Source: Pedobacter psychrotolerans
GTDB taxonomy: Bacteria; Bacteroidota; Bacteroidia; Sphingobacteriales; Sphingobacteriaceae
Length of the DNA: 64,000 nucleotides
NCBI RefSeq assembly: GCF_004340665.1
Contig: NZ_SLWO01000002.1
Span: forward strand, 460,331 to 524,330
Reading direction: 5' to 3'
Shown: piece by piece, positions 34,187 through 41,171 of the stretch
How the letters are laid out: each line of letters starts with the position of its first letter
How positions within the stretch are numbered: the stretch's first letter is position 1
The notes under the pieces: model-generated
The model's input: only the letters and a program-made list of their open reading frames with translations
Told to the model about the DNA's origin: nothing
Databases searched by the model: none
Program-made: the position numbers and the translations under genes

Positions 34187-34900
34187 ATGCCAGTAAACAC
34201 CAAAACCAGGAGTGATGAGCCCGAGCTGATGGATGACTTTGCCCTTGAAGGGGAAATCCTGAGAGATGCACTTGACAAAATTGCCAGTATAAATAAACTG
34301 CTTGGCGGAAACAATGTAACCATACATGGTGTTAAAACTTTAATCAATAACCAACGGAATAAGAAGGAAATATCCATTTTGGATGTAGGTTGTGGAAACG
34401 GCGATATGCTGAGGACATTAGCAGATTACGGACAAAAAAATAAAATTAGCTTTAAGCTGACGGGGGTTGATGCCAATGCTTTTACCATCAAACACGCTGA
34501 GGGATTGTCTGCAGCTTATGAAAACATCAGTTATGACTGTGTGGATATTTTTAGTGATGCCTTTAAAGCGAAAGATTTTGATATCATTTTATGTACATTA
34601 ACCCTGCACCATTTTAAGGATAGTGAAATTTTAGCCCTAATGAATTCATTTCACCAGCAAGCTAATCTTGGAGTAGTGATTAATGATTTACACCGCAGCA
34701 AACTGGCTTATTATTTATTCAATGCCATCTGTTTTGTTTTTAGCCTCAATGAAATGTCTCGAAAAGATGGACTGGTTTCCATTTTAAGAGGATTTAAAAA
34801 AGCTGATCTGCAGCGATATTCAACAGAATTAAAATTTGAAAGTTTCAGTATCCAATGGAGATGGGCTTTCCGTTACCAATGGATTATAAAATCAATATGA
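34187..34900 (+). CDS. SAM-dependent methyltransferase of the type III PKS operon
   Basis: The 237-residue class I methyltransferase has motif I at residues 64-73 (ILDVGCGNGD), the acidic end of strand 2 in LTGVDAN, and motif IV region DIILCTLTLHHF. The C-terminal part carries hydrophobic stretches (YYLFNAICFVFSLNEM), which would suit a lipid-like substrate. A C- or O-methylation of an alkylresorcinol or related polyketide ring is the likely job, by analogy with phenolic-lipid operons. It starts immediately after the flavoprotein stop and overlaps the next gene by four bases. Confidence 0.88.
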   Translation: MPVNTKTRSDEPELMDDFALEGEILRDALDKIASINKLLGGNNVTIHGVKTLINNQRNKKEISILDVGCGNGDMLRTLADYGQKNKISFKLTGVDANAFTIKHAEGLSAAYENISYDCVDIFSDAFKAKDFDIILCTLTLHHFKDSEILALMNSFHQQANLGVVINDLHRSKLAYYLFNAICFVFSLNEMSRKDGLVSILRGFKKADLQRYSTELKFESFSIQWRWAFRYQWIIKSI

Positions 34901-35949
34901 GCGTAAAAATTAAAGCCGTCAGTAAAGCCTTACCTCCTTTTAACCGCGCCACCGAAGAAATTGTACCATTCCTGGATGCCTGGTTAAGCGGACAGGATGA
35001 ACGGTTTATCCGGAAAGTAAAAAAGATTTTTGAAAATGCGGCGGTTGATAAGCGCTATTCCTTCATGTCCCCAGAAGAGGTTTTCAGCGATGCTTCATTT
35101 GAAGAAAGGAACAAAATCTATATCCGGGAAGGAATAAAACTGGGTGCTAAATGTTTGACCGATGCCTTGGAAAAAGCCAACTGGAAACCCCAAGAGCTTG
35201 ACTTTATAATCACAGTAAGCTGTACAGGAATCATGATTCCCTCTCTTGATGCCTATTTAATCAATCAATTAAAACTCCGCCAAGATATTGTTCGCCTTCC
35301 GGTAACAGAAATGGGTTGTGCCGCAGGCGTTTCAGGAATGATCTACGCCAAAAACTTTTTAAAAGCAAACCCTGGAAAACGAGCAGCAGTTGTAGCAGTA
35401 GAGTCGCCAACAGCAACATTTCAGCTGAACGATTTCTCGATGACTAACATTGTAAGTGCAGCTATTTTCGGAGATGGTGCAGCTTGTGTGCTATTATCTT
35501 CTCACGAAGAAGATGAAGGGCCTGAAATCATTGCCGAAGAAATGTACCACTTTTACGATGCGGAACACATGATGGGCTTTGACCTCACCAACACAGGACT
35601 GAAAATGGTTTTGGATATTGAAGTACCACAAACGATTGAAACTCATTTCCCAGACATTATCCATCCTTTTCTGGCAAAGCAAAATTTAAAGATCGACGAC
35701 ATTAATTATTTAATTTTTCACCCGGGAGGCAAAAAAATTGTACAAATGGTAGAAAGTTTATTTGGTGCACTCGGAAAGAATATTAATGATACCAAAGAAG
35801 TTTTACGCCTTTACGGGAACATGAGCAGTGCCACCGTTTTATATGTTTTGGAACGTTTTCTGGATTCAAAACCTGCCAAAGGAGAAAAAGGTTTAATGCT
35901 GAGCTTTGGTCCTGGTTTTTCTGCACAAAGAATTTTAATCGAATGGTAA
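34897..35949 (+). CDS. Type III polyketide synthase (chalcone/alkylresorcinol synthase-like)
   Basis: The 350-residue homodimeric condensing enzyme carries the full catalytic triad C141 (in TEMGCAAG), H275 (in IFHPGG) and N308 (in YGNMSS). The TVSCTGIMIPSLDAYL region also fits the family. Bacterial relatives extend an acyl-CoA or acyl-ACP starter with malonyl-CoA and cyclise it to pyrones or resorcinols. A longer frame from 34855 lies inside the methyltransferase gene. The ATG at 34897 was chosen because it gives ATGA coupling and the typical N-terminus MSVKIKAVSKALPP. The next gene overlaps its stop. Confidence 0.95.
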   Translation: MSVKIKAVSKALPPFNRATEEIVPFLDAWLSGQDERFIRKVKKIFENAAVDKRYSFMSPEEVFSDASFEERNKIYIREGIKLGAKCLTDALEKANWKPQELDFIITVSCTGIMIPSLDAYLINQLKLRQDIVRLPVTEMGCAAGVSGMIYAKNFLKANPGKRAAVVAVESPTATFQLNDFSMTNIVSAAIFGDGAACVLLSSHEEDEGPEIIAEEMYHFYDAEHMMGFDLTNTGLKMVLDIEVPQTIETHFPDIIHPFLAKQNLKIDDINYLIFHPGGKKIVQMVESLFGALGKNINDTKEVLRLYGNMSSATVLYVLERFLDSKPAKGEKGLMLSFGPGFSAQRILIEW

Positions 35950-36398
35950 AAATGACATCCAGAGAAATCATAACCCTTCTTCCCTATTCCAAACCATTTC
36001 TTTTTGTTGATGATATAGAAAGCATCAATGAGGATGGTGTAACGGGTTCCTTCACTTTTAATCCTGAACTTGAATTTTACCAGGGCCACTTTAAGGATCA
36101 TCCCATTACACCCGGTGTTATTTTAACGGAAACCATGGCGCAGATTGGCCTGGTCAGTTTAGGGATTTTTCTGCTTTCGGCCGAAGAGCATACTTTTAAA
36201 GGTCAGGTGGTCATGACTTCCACTAACGTAGAATTTTTAAGGCCCGTTTTCCCGGGCGATAAAGTGACCGTAATTTCTGAAAAAATATATTTTCGATTCA
36301 ATAAACTGAAATGTAAAATAACCATGCAAAATCAGGCTGGAGATAAGGTTTGCTACGGAGAACTGGCCGGAATGTTTATTAAAAATATCAATGGATAA
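35943..36398 (+). CDS. FabZ-like 3-hydroxyacyl-ACP dehydratase of the type III PKS operon
   Basis: The 151-residue hotdog-fold protein shows the FabZ active site: H49 in QGHFKDHPITPG and E63 in ILTETMAQIG. N-terminal block LLPYSKPFLFVDDIE is typical. It should remove water from 3-hydroxyacyl-ACP. The ATG at 35943 overlaps the polyketide synthase stop by seven bases. An ATG at 35952 would begin two bases after that stop. A matching ketoreductase is not encoded nearby, so the substrate hydroxyacyl-ACP would have to come from the housekeeping FabG. Confidence 0.9.
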   Translation: MVKMTSREIITLLPYSKPFLFVDDIESINEDGVTGSFTFNPELEFYQGHFKDHPITPGVILTETMAQIGLVSLGIFLLSAEEHTFKGQVVMTSTNVEFLRPVFPGDKVTVISEKIYFRFNKLKCKITMQNQAGDKVCYGELAGMFIKNING

Positions 36399-37665
36399 TC
36401 GAGCAGTCATTACCGGAATGGGGGTGGTTTCACCGAACGGCATTGGGTTAGATCGATTTCTATCTGCAATAAAAAATGGTGTTTCAGGAATTAAGCACCA
36501 GCAAAATTTAAGTGATCTGAAATTCTCTTGCCAGATTGCCGGATTACCTGATGTCTCAACAGAACTGGCTGCGCAATATTTTACACCTTTAGAATTACGC
36601 AACTTCAATAGCTCCGGGATTTTATATGGCGTAATAGCCGGCATAGATGCCTGGCATGATGCAGGTTTGCCGCTGAATGAAACGGATGAACCTTTTTGGG
36701 ATTATGGAATGGTGTTCGGTGCTGGAACTTCTGGAATAGACCGATTTAGAGAAGCCATTTATACGATCGATAAACTCGAAATCAGGCGTTTAGGCAGCAC
36801 CGTTGTGGCGCAAACCATGAACAGTGGAGTAAGTGCTTACCTATCAGGAAAAATAGGACTGGGAAATCAAATTTCCACCAACTCATCCGCCTGCTGTACC
36901 GGAACAGAAAGCTTACTCACCGCTTTTGAACGCATAAAAAGCGGACAAGCAACTGTGGTTCTTGCCGGTGCCACGAGTGATAGTGGCCCCTATATCTGGG
37001 GCGGTTTCGACGGAATGAAAGTTTGTACCTATAAACACAATGAAACCCCAGCAAAAGGTTCGCGACCTATGAGTGCTACAGCAAGTGGCTTTGTACCCGG
37101 GAGTGGTGCAGGTGCTTTTGTAGTGGAGTCTTTAACGCATGCAAAAACCAGGGGTGCAAAAATTTATGCTGAAATTTTAGGCGGACATGCCAACTCCGGC
37201 GGTCAGAGAGGTGCCGGAACCATGACTGCCCCTAACTCAACTGCAGTTCAAAGGTGTATCAGCAAAGCACTTGAAAATGCCCAAGTTCAAGCCAATGAAA
37301 TTGATGCCATCAACGGTCACCTCACCGCTACAGCAATGGATGCCCTGGAAATTAGCAACTGGACGATTGCACTGAACCGTAAGGGAGATGATTTCCCATA
37401 TATTAATGCTTTAAAAGGAATGACAGGTCACTGTTTAACCGCATCAGGAAGCATAGAATGTGTGGCATCTGTGTTGCAAATTCACCATGATTTTCTGTTT
37501 CCAAATGTAAATTGCGAAGATTTAAATCCAGCCATTACGGCGTTAATCGATGCTGAAAAAATTCCGCAGAAAATGAAATCAATAAAAATCAATACCTTAA
37601 TTAAGGCAAGCTTCGGTTTTGGCGATGTAAATGCCTGTATCATCCTTAAAAAATATACCTCATGA
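36391..37665 (+). CDS. FabF-like beta-ketoacyl-ACP synthase of the type III PKS operon
   Basis: The 424-residue thiolase-fold enzyme begins NRAVITGMGVVSPNGIGL, as in FabF. It has the Cys-His-His set needed for condensation: C168 in SSACCTGTES, H310 in INGHLTATAMDALE and H347 in GMTGHCLTASGS. It should elongate acyl-ACP with malonyl-ACP. Overlap with the dehydratase gene is eight bases and with the carrier-protein gene four bases. The active-site loop carries two adjacent cysteines (ACC) instead of the common ACA. As an extra FabF copy in a specialised operon it probably builds a dedicated chain. Confidence 0.92.
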   Translation: MDNRAVITGMGVVSPNGIGLDRFLSAIKNGVSGIKHQQNLSDLKFSCQIAGLPDVSTELAAQYFTPLELRNFNSSGILYGVIAGIDAWHDAGLPLNETDEPFWDYGMVFGAGTSGIDRFREAIYTIDKLEIRRLGSTVVAQTMNSGVSAYLSGKIGLGNQISTNSSACCTGTESLLTAFERIKSGQATVVLAGATSDSGPYIWGGFDGMKVCTYKHNETPAKGSRPMSATASGFVPGSGAGAFVVESLTHAKTRGAKIYAEILGGHANSGGQRGAGTMTAPNSTAVQRCISKALENAQVQANEIDAINGHLTATAMDALEISNWTIALNRKGDDFPYINALKGMTGHCLTASGSIECVASVLQIHHDFLFPNVNCEDLNPAITALIDAEKIPQKMKSIKINTLIKASFGFGDVNACIILKKYTS

Positions 37666-37916
37666 GTAACGAAGAAATCATCCATAAACTAAAACCAATT
37701 ATCACCACTTACGCACCGGCTTCAGCTGCACTGGAAAACCTGAACGAAGAATCCGATTTCATTAAAGACTTAAATATAAATTCGGCCAACCTGGTGGATA
37801 TCATTTTAGATGTTGAAGAAGCATTCGGCATTACCATCGATAACACATCAATGGAAAAAATGCTTACCGTTAAGGCATCCATTGAAGTAATTAAAGAAAA
37901 ACTAAGTGAAAAATGA
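37662..37916 (+). CDS. Acyl carrier protein of the type III PKS operon
   Basis: The 84-residue acidic protein has the four-helix ACP pattern: SDFIKDLNINSANLVDIILDVEEAFGI. The phosphopantetheine serine is S41, in NSAN instead of the usual DSLD or DSLE. The missing aspartate before the serine is uncommon and may explain the presence of a private activating enzyme encoded next. Its start overlaps the ketosynthase stop, and its stop overlaps the transferase start, each by four bases. Confidence 0.9.
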   Translation: MSNEEIIHKLKPIITTYAPASAALENLNEESDFIKDLNINSANLVDIILDVEEAFGITIDNTSMEKMLTVKASIEVIKEKLSEK

Positions 37917-38380
37917 TCGGCAACGATGTGGTTGATTTAGATCTTGCGAAAGTACAAAGCAACTGGCGACGAAAAGGATACCTGGATAAAATTTTTACTC
38001 AGGCAGAGCAGATTTTAATTGCAACCGCAGACTGTGCAGATGAAATGGTTTGGATATTATGGAGCATGAAAGAAGCAGCTTATAAAATAGATAACCGGAT
38101 CACAGGTATACGAAACTTCGCTCCGGCAAGCTTAGCTTGTAGCCTGGCTTTTTCTAATGATGAATTGAATGGTTCCGTAAGTATTCAAGATAGGGTTTAT
38201 TTTACGAAAACAAGTGTTTTACCAAATTATGTACATACGATCGCTACTGCGGTTTATAATCAGCTCAGCGAAATTAGCATAGAAATTTATTCGCAACCCA
38301 ATTACCCGATTGATTATAAAAGTTTGAATGCCGGATGTGTGAGCCACCATGGGCGGTATCTGGCTTTGGTATATTGCTAA
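37913..38380 (+). CDS. 4'-phosphopantetheinyl transferase of the type III PKS operon
   Basis: The 155-residue protein carries the magnesium-binding motif GNDVVDLD at residues 3-10 and WSMKEAAYK at 50-58, the two signatures of the superfamily. Its single-domain size recalls AcpS. It should transfer the phosphopantetheine arm of coenzyme A to S41 of the adjacent ACP. It is the last gene of the operon, with no obvious terminator; the following 350 bases contain only a degraded gene on the other strand. Confidence 0.9.
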   Translation: MIGNDVVDLDLAKVQSNWRRKGYLDKIFTQAEQILIATADCADEMVWILWSMKEAAYKIDNRITGIRNFAPASLACSLAFSNDELNGSVSIQDRVYFTKTSVLPNYVHTIATAVYNQLSEISIEIYSQPNYPIDYKSLNAGCVSHHGRYLALVYC

Positions 38381-38505
38381 GTTGTATTAAGTGATCATAT
38401 GGGCATTAACCATTTGTAATGATGGCATTATCATCAATCTCGTCTACCTTTTTGATGGTAATTAAATGTGCATGATTATTTATTTAGCCGAATTAGTTTG
38501 GTGCC

Positions 38506-38699
38506 TCAATAATGTGTGATATAGTAAAAGGCCTTACCTAAAAGTACACCAGCAGGAAGAGAAAGCAGCATGATCCCAAATGCTAAAGATATAAGGTTTG
38601 TTATGAATAAGCTTTTATTTTATCTGTCCTCACAAAAACAGAAGTAATACAAGGTATAAGGAGCAAAATGACAGCACTTACAAGTAAAGAAATCATCAT
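38506..38699 (-). pseudogene. Small two-helix membrane protein gene with an apparent frameshift
   Basis: Reading from 38699 gives MMISLLVSAVILLLIPCITS and then VRTDKIKAYS with a stop. A one-base insertion in the A-run near 38617 would instead give KIKSLFITNLISLAFG and continue to a second hydrophobic helix and a stop at 38506, about 64 residues in all. The two halves join naturally in length and hydrophobicity, so a one-base loss is the simplest reading. It may alternatively be two unrelated short frames or a sequencing error. It is the last of a run of small genes on this strand. Confidence 0.4.
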
Positions 38700-38732
38700 G
38701 ATAATTTTAGTTTAAAACACAATTTATTCTGA

Positions 38733-39119
38733 TTAATGAATGTAAAACTCGCCATATTTGCCTTCGGCTACTTTGTTGCTGGCTGCTGAAATCATTTTAT
38801 AATTTTTTGCTACTACTTTTTTTGCTTTCTGATCGAATGATATTTCATCTGCGGTGATATCAAATTCTTTACAAGTCAGTTTAGCATGACCGTATAAAAA
38901 AATAAGAGTTTTATTTTTACTAAATTTTGTAGAATCTTTAGCAGACCATTTAATTAAATCATCTCTCGTCTTAGCGCTATCAATTCTGCTTAAAGTATAT
39001 AAATCTGGCTTCAACGAAGCTGAAGATTTTTTATCAGTAAACCCTGTTGAAATCACAAACAATAAAGTCAAACTAAAAACACTAAAAGACAGGTTGGCCA
39101 TTTTCATCATTAACTTCAT
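38733..39119 (-). CDS. Exported protein of unknown function, possible LptA/OstA-like beta repeat
   Basis: The 128-residue protein has a signal peptide (ANLSFSVFSLTLLFVIST). The C-terminal half alternates in the manner of LptA/OstA-type lipopolysaccharide-binding repeats: LIFLYGHAKLTCKEFDITAD, EISFDQKAKKVVAKNY. That similarity is weak and is inference. It begins five bases after the stop of the membrane microprotein gene upstream, so the two are an operon. Confidence 0.7.
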   Translation of the reverse strand: MKLMMKMANLSFSVFSLTLLFVISTGFTDKKSSASLKPDLYTLSRIDSAKTRDDLIKWSAKDSTKFSKNKTLIFLYGHAKLTCKEFDITADEISFDQKAKKVVAKNYKMISAASNKVAEGKYGEFYIH

Positions 39120-39124
39120 GATAT

Positions 39125-39283
39125 TTAAAGCTGTTCTAAATTTCGTTGATTAACGCTTTTATAAAGTAGGTAAGCAAACATGATTATAGATATTATTAAA
39201 AAGCTATATTTAATAAATCCCTGATCTATTAATATCCCAATAACTAATAAGGTTGACGCCAAAGTATGATAAATAATTTTCAT
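39125..39283 (-). CDS. Two-helix membrane microprotein, 52 residues
   Basis: The ORF encodes MKIIYHTLASTLLVIGILID, a short turn, a second hydrophobic helix (YSFLIISIIMFAYLLYK) and a basic tail. Its five-base spacing to the exported protein gene supports reality. No family was recognised. Confidence 0.5.
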   Translation of the reverse strand: MKIIYHTLASTLLVIGILIDQGFIKYSFLIISIIMFAYLLYKSVNQRNLEQL

Positions 39284-39653
39284 GTTGATATCGTTTAAAT
39301 ATGATGAATGTTACTATGTAATGAAACAATTATCTCTTTTTAAAAACTAAATTAAAAAAATAATACACAAACCTGCTGATTGTAAGGACGAAATTGTTTT
39401 TTGAATAGTATCATTCTTAATTCAAGTTAAGCACAAAATAGTAAATCCCTTGTTACTTTAATTTTTTAAAGCCTTTTTCTTTTGTTTGTTATTGTTTTAA
39501 ATCTGGAACTGATGATTATCAAGGTTCAAAAAAATATACTTGTCCAAATTTGAAAGGATATTTTTGTATAGATGATCATCAATTTTTCTTACTTAAAGTT
39601 TATGCGTTTTCATTAAACATATTAAGTAATTCATTTCGGCAGCATCGGATAAG
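39284..39653. other. AT-rich intergenic stretch
   Basis: No gene, hairpin terminator or clear promoter match was seen. It is strongly AT-rich, as expected for a regulatory gap between two small genes. Confidence 0.4.
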
Positions 39654-39794
39654 TTATTTGATGAAATCATTTAATCCTGCATACATTCCTTGTAAAAATT
39701 CCATACGATAATCGTAAAGAAATATAAAAAGAAGTGTTGCTATAAATAGCATATTGATTAATTCTTCATTTTTCTTGATCAATATATTTCTCAT
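39654..39794 (-). CDS. Single-pass membrane microprotein, 46 residues
   Basis: The ORF encodes MRNILIKKNEELINMLFIA, one hydrophobic helix (LFIATLLFIFLYDY) and an amphipathic tail MEFLQGMYAGLNDFIK. Such a short frame could arise by chance in AT-rich DNA. The charge and hydrophobicity order is that of a genuine membrane peptide. It lies at the head of the small-gene run on the minus strand. Confidence 0.4.
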   Translation of the reverse strand: MRNILIKKNEELINMLFIATLLFIFLYDYRMEFLQGMYAGLNDFIK

Positions 39795-40013
39795 GAGATT
39801 TTCTGATATTTAGCGGGAACTTAAGTTGCAAATTTATTTCAATTTACAACTTATTTGAATAAATTACAAATCAATAACAGAAACTGAATTGGATTACCTA
39901 CTGGATTTGAGTATCCCTTTCAGCACATCCGCTAACGAAGTGAAGCAGCCCAATCAGATTAATTTAGTAGAACAATTTACCTTACATACCATAAAGCCAA
40001 AACCATATACCCC

Positions 40014-40637
40014 ATGATTCACTGCATTATTGTTGATGACGAAGAACATGCCATTGAAGTGATTCAGCATTACCTGAAATCTGTAGCAGCCATACACATA
40101 GTGGAAACATTTACAAATCCAATAGATGCTCTGAGTTTTCTAAGCAAAACCCCCATAGATCTTATTTTTTTAGATATCCATATGCCCGAAATTTCTGGCA
40201 TTGAGTTCATTCAATCCATCCCCTTGCCCCGTTTTCTACAGGCCATTAATAAGGCTCAAAATATCCTCAACACCAAAAGAAACAGTATCAACAATCCTCG
40301 CCAGGATGATTATTTCATGGTCAAAACAGAAGCCAAAGGTAAAATGCTTAAAATCAACATTACTGAAATTGATTTTGTTGAAGGCATGAAAAACTATGTC
40401 GCCTTTCATCACAACGGCATCAGAACACTCGCTTTACTTACCATGAAAGATGTAGAAGACAGGCTTCCAAAAACTCAATTTATCAGGGTCCAAAAATCAT
40501 TTATTGTTGCCCTTAATAAGATTACCTCTATAGATGGAAACCGGATTATCTTAAAGGGTATTTCGGCAGAAATACTAATTGGCGAAACCTACAGGAAAGA
40601 TTTTTTAGATATGATGAAGCAAAAATTACTGCTTTAG
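40014..40637 (+). CDS. LytTR-family response regulator with an internally truncated receiver
   Basis: The 207-residue protein has a receiver start (CIIVDDEEHA, acceptor D54 in FLDIHMP) and a complete C-terminal LytTR DNA-binding domain (residues about 100-205: FVEGMKNYVAFHHNGIRTLA, FIRVQKSFIVALNKI). After GIEFIQSIP at residue 70 it jumps straight to LPRFLQAINKA. Normal LytR-type receivers have about 35 more residues here, covering strand 4, helix 4 and strand 5 with the conserved Ser/Thr and Lys. The frame is kept. The protein may therefore be phosphorylation-independent or non-functional. No sensor kinase gene is adjacent. Confidence 0.85.
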   Translation: MIHCIIVDDEEHAIEVIQHYLKSVAAIHIVETFTNPIDALSFLSKTPIDLIFLDIHMPEISGIEFIQSIPLPRFLQAINKAQNILNTKRNSINNPRQDDYFMVKTEAKGKMLKINITEIDFVEGMKNYVAFHHNGIRTLALLTMKDVEDRLPKTQFIRVQKSFIVALNKITSIDGNRIILKGISAEILIGETYRKDFLDMMKQKLLL

Positions 40638-40813
40638 AGGAGAATGGCGCTCTTAAACCCGCTCCATCAGAAACTCGGCAGCAGACCTCGCATATAGAAC
40701 GCATAAATATCAAACGCATGTTTATTCACAATCTCAATATATAATCGTTAGATCATTCCCGCCTTACATTTCCAATTCCCAGCTACATAATATAAACTTT
40801 AGTTTTTTAGGTT

Positions 40814-41072
40814 ACAATCGCCATTCCCCTCTTCTGGAGGGGTGCCTGTAAGGCGGGGTGGTTAAAACATAAACAACCGACTTAAACAGCATTCTACCGC
40901 ACATTATTAATCCAACTCCAAGTTAATATCTCCTAAACTAACATTCTACGCCCTTTCCCTTTCAGGGGAAAGGTGCCGATAGGCGGATAGGGGTTAATAT
41001 AAACAACCTGCCTAAACAGCGTCCTAAGGCACATTATTAATCAAACTCAGTTTAATATCACTTAAATTAACA
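40814..41072. repeat. Tandem pair of hairpin-plus-spacer modules
   Basis: Two copies about 130 bases apart fill most of the 534-base gap before pruA. Each has a G+C-rich hairpin (TTCCCCTCTTCTGGAGGGGT at 40824; CCCTTTCCCTTTCAGGGGAA at 40951) followed by a TAAGGCGGGG or TAGGCGGATAGGGG tail. Then comes a spacer sharing ATAAACAACC, TAAACAGC, GCACATTATTAATC, AACTC and TTAATATC (40869-40942 and 40999-41072). The hairpin family recurs at 43057 and 55091. Confidence 0.75.
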
Positions 41073-41141
41073 AATCTAACGTTTAAGCATGCGCAAGGTT
41101 TTCTTTACCAAATAAATAGAATTCCATCCCCCAAAAACCCT

Positions 41142-41149
41142 TATCTTTG
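41142..41149 (+). promoter_or_regulatory. Candidate -7 element of pruA
   Basis: TATCTTTG matches TAnnTTTG. The transcript would begin near 41155, 17 bases before the pruA ATG. No strong -33 TTG is seen. Confidence 0.5.
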
Positions 41150-41171
41150 CGCAACTCATAAAAAATACACT

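Noticed and set aside
34855..34896. A longer start for the type III PKS
   Set aside because: It lies inside the methyltransferase gene and lacks family similarity; the ATGA overlap start fits better.
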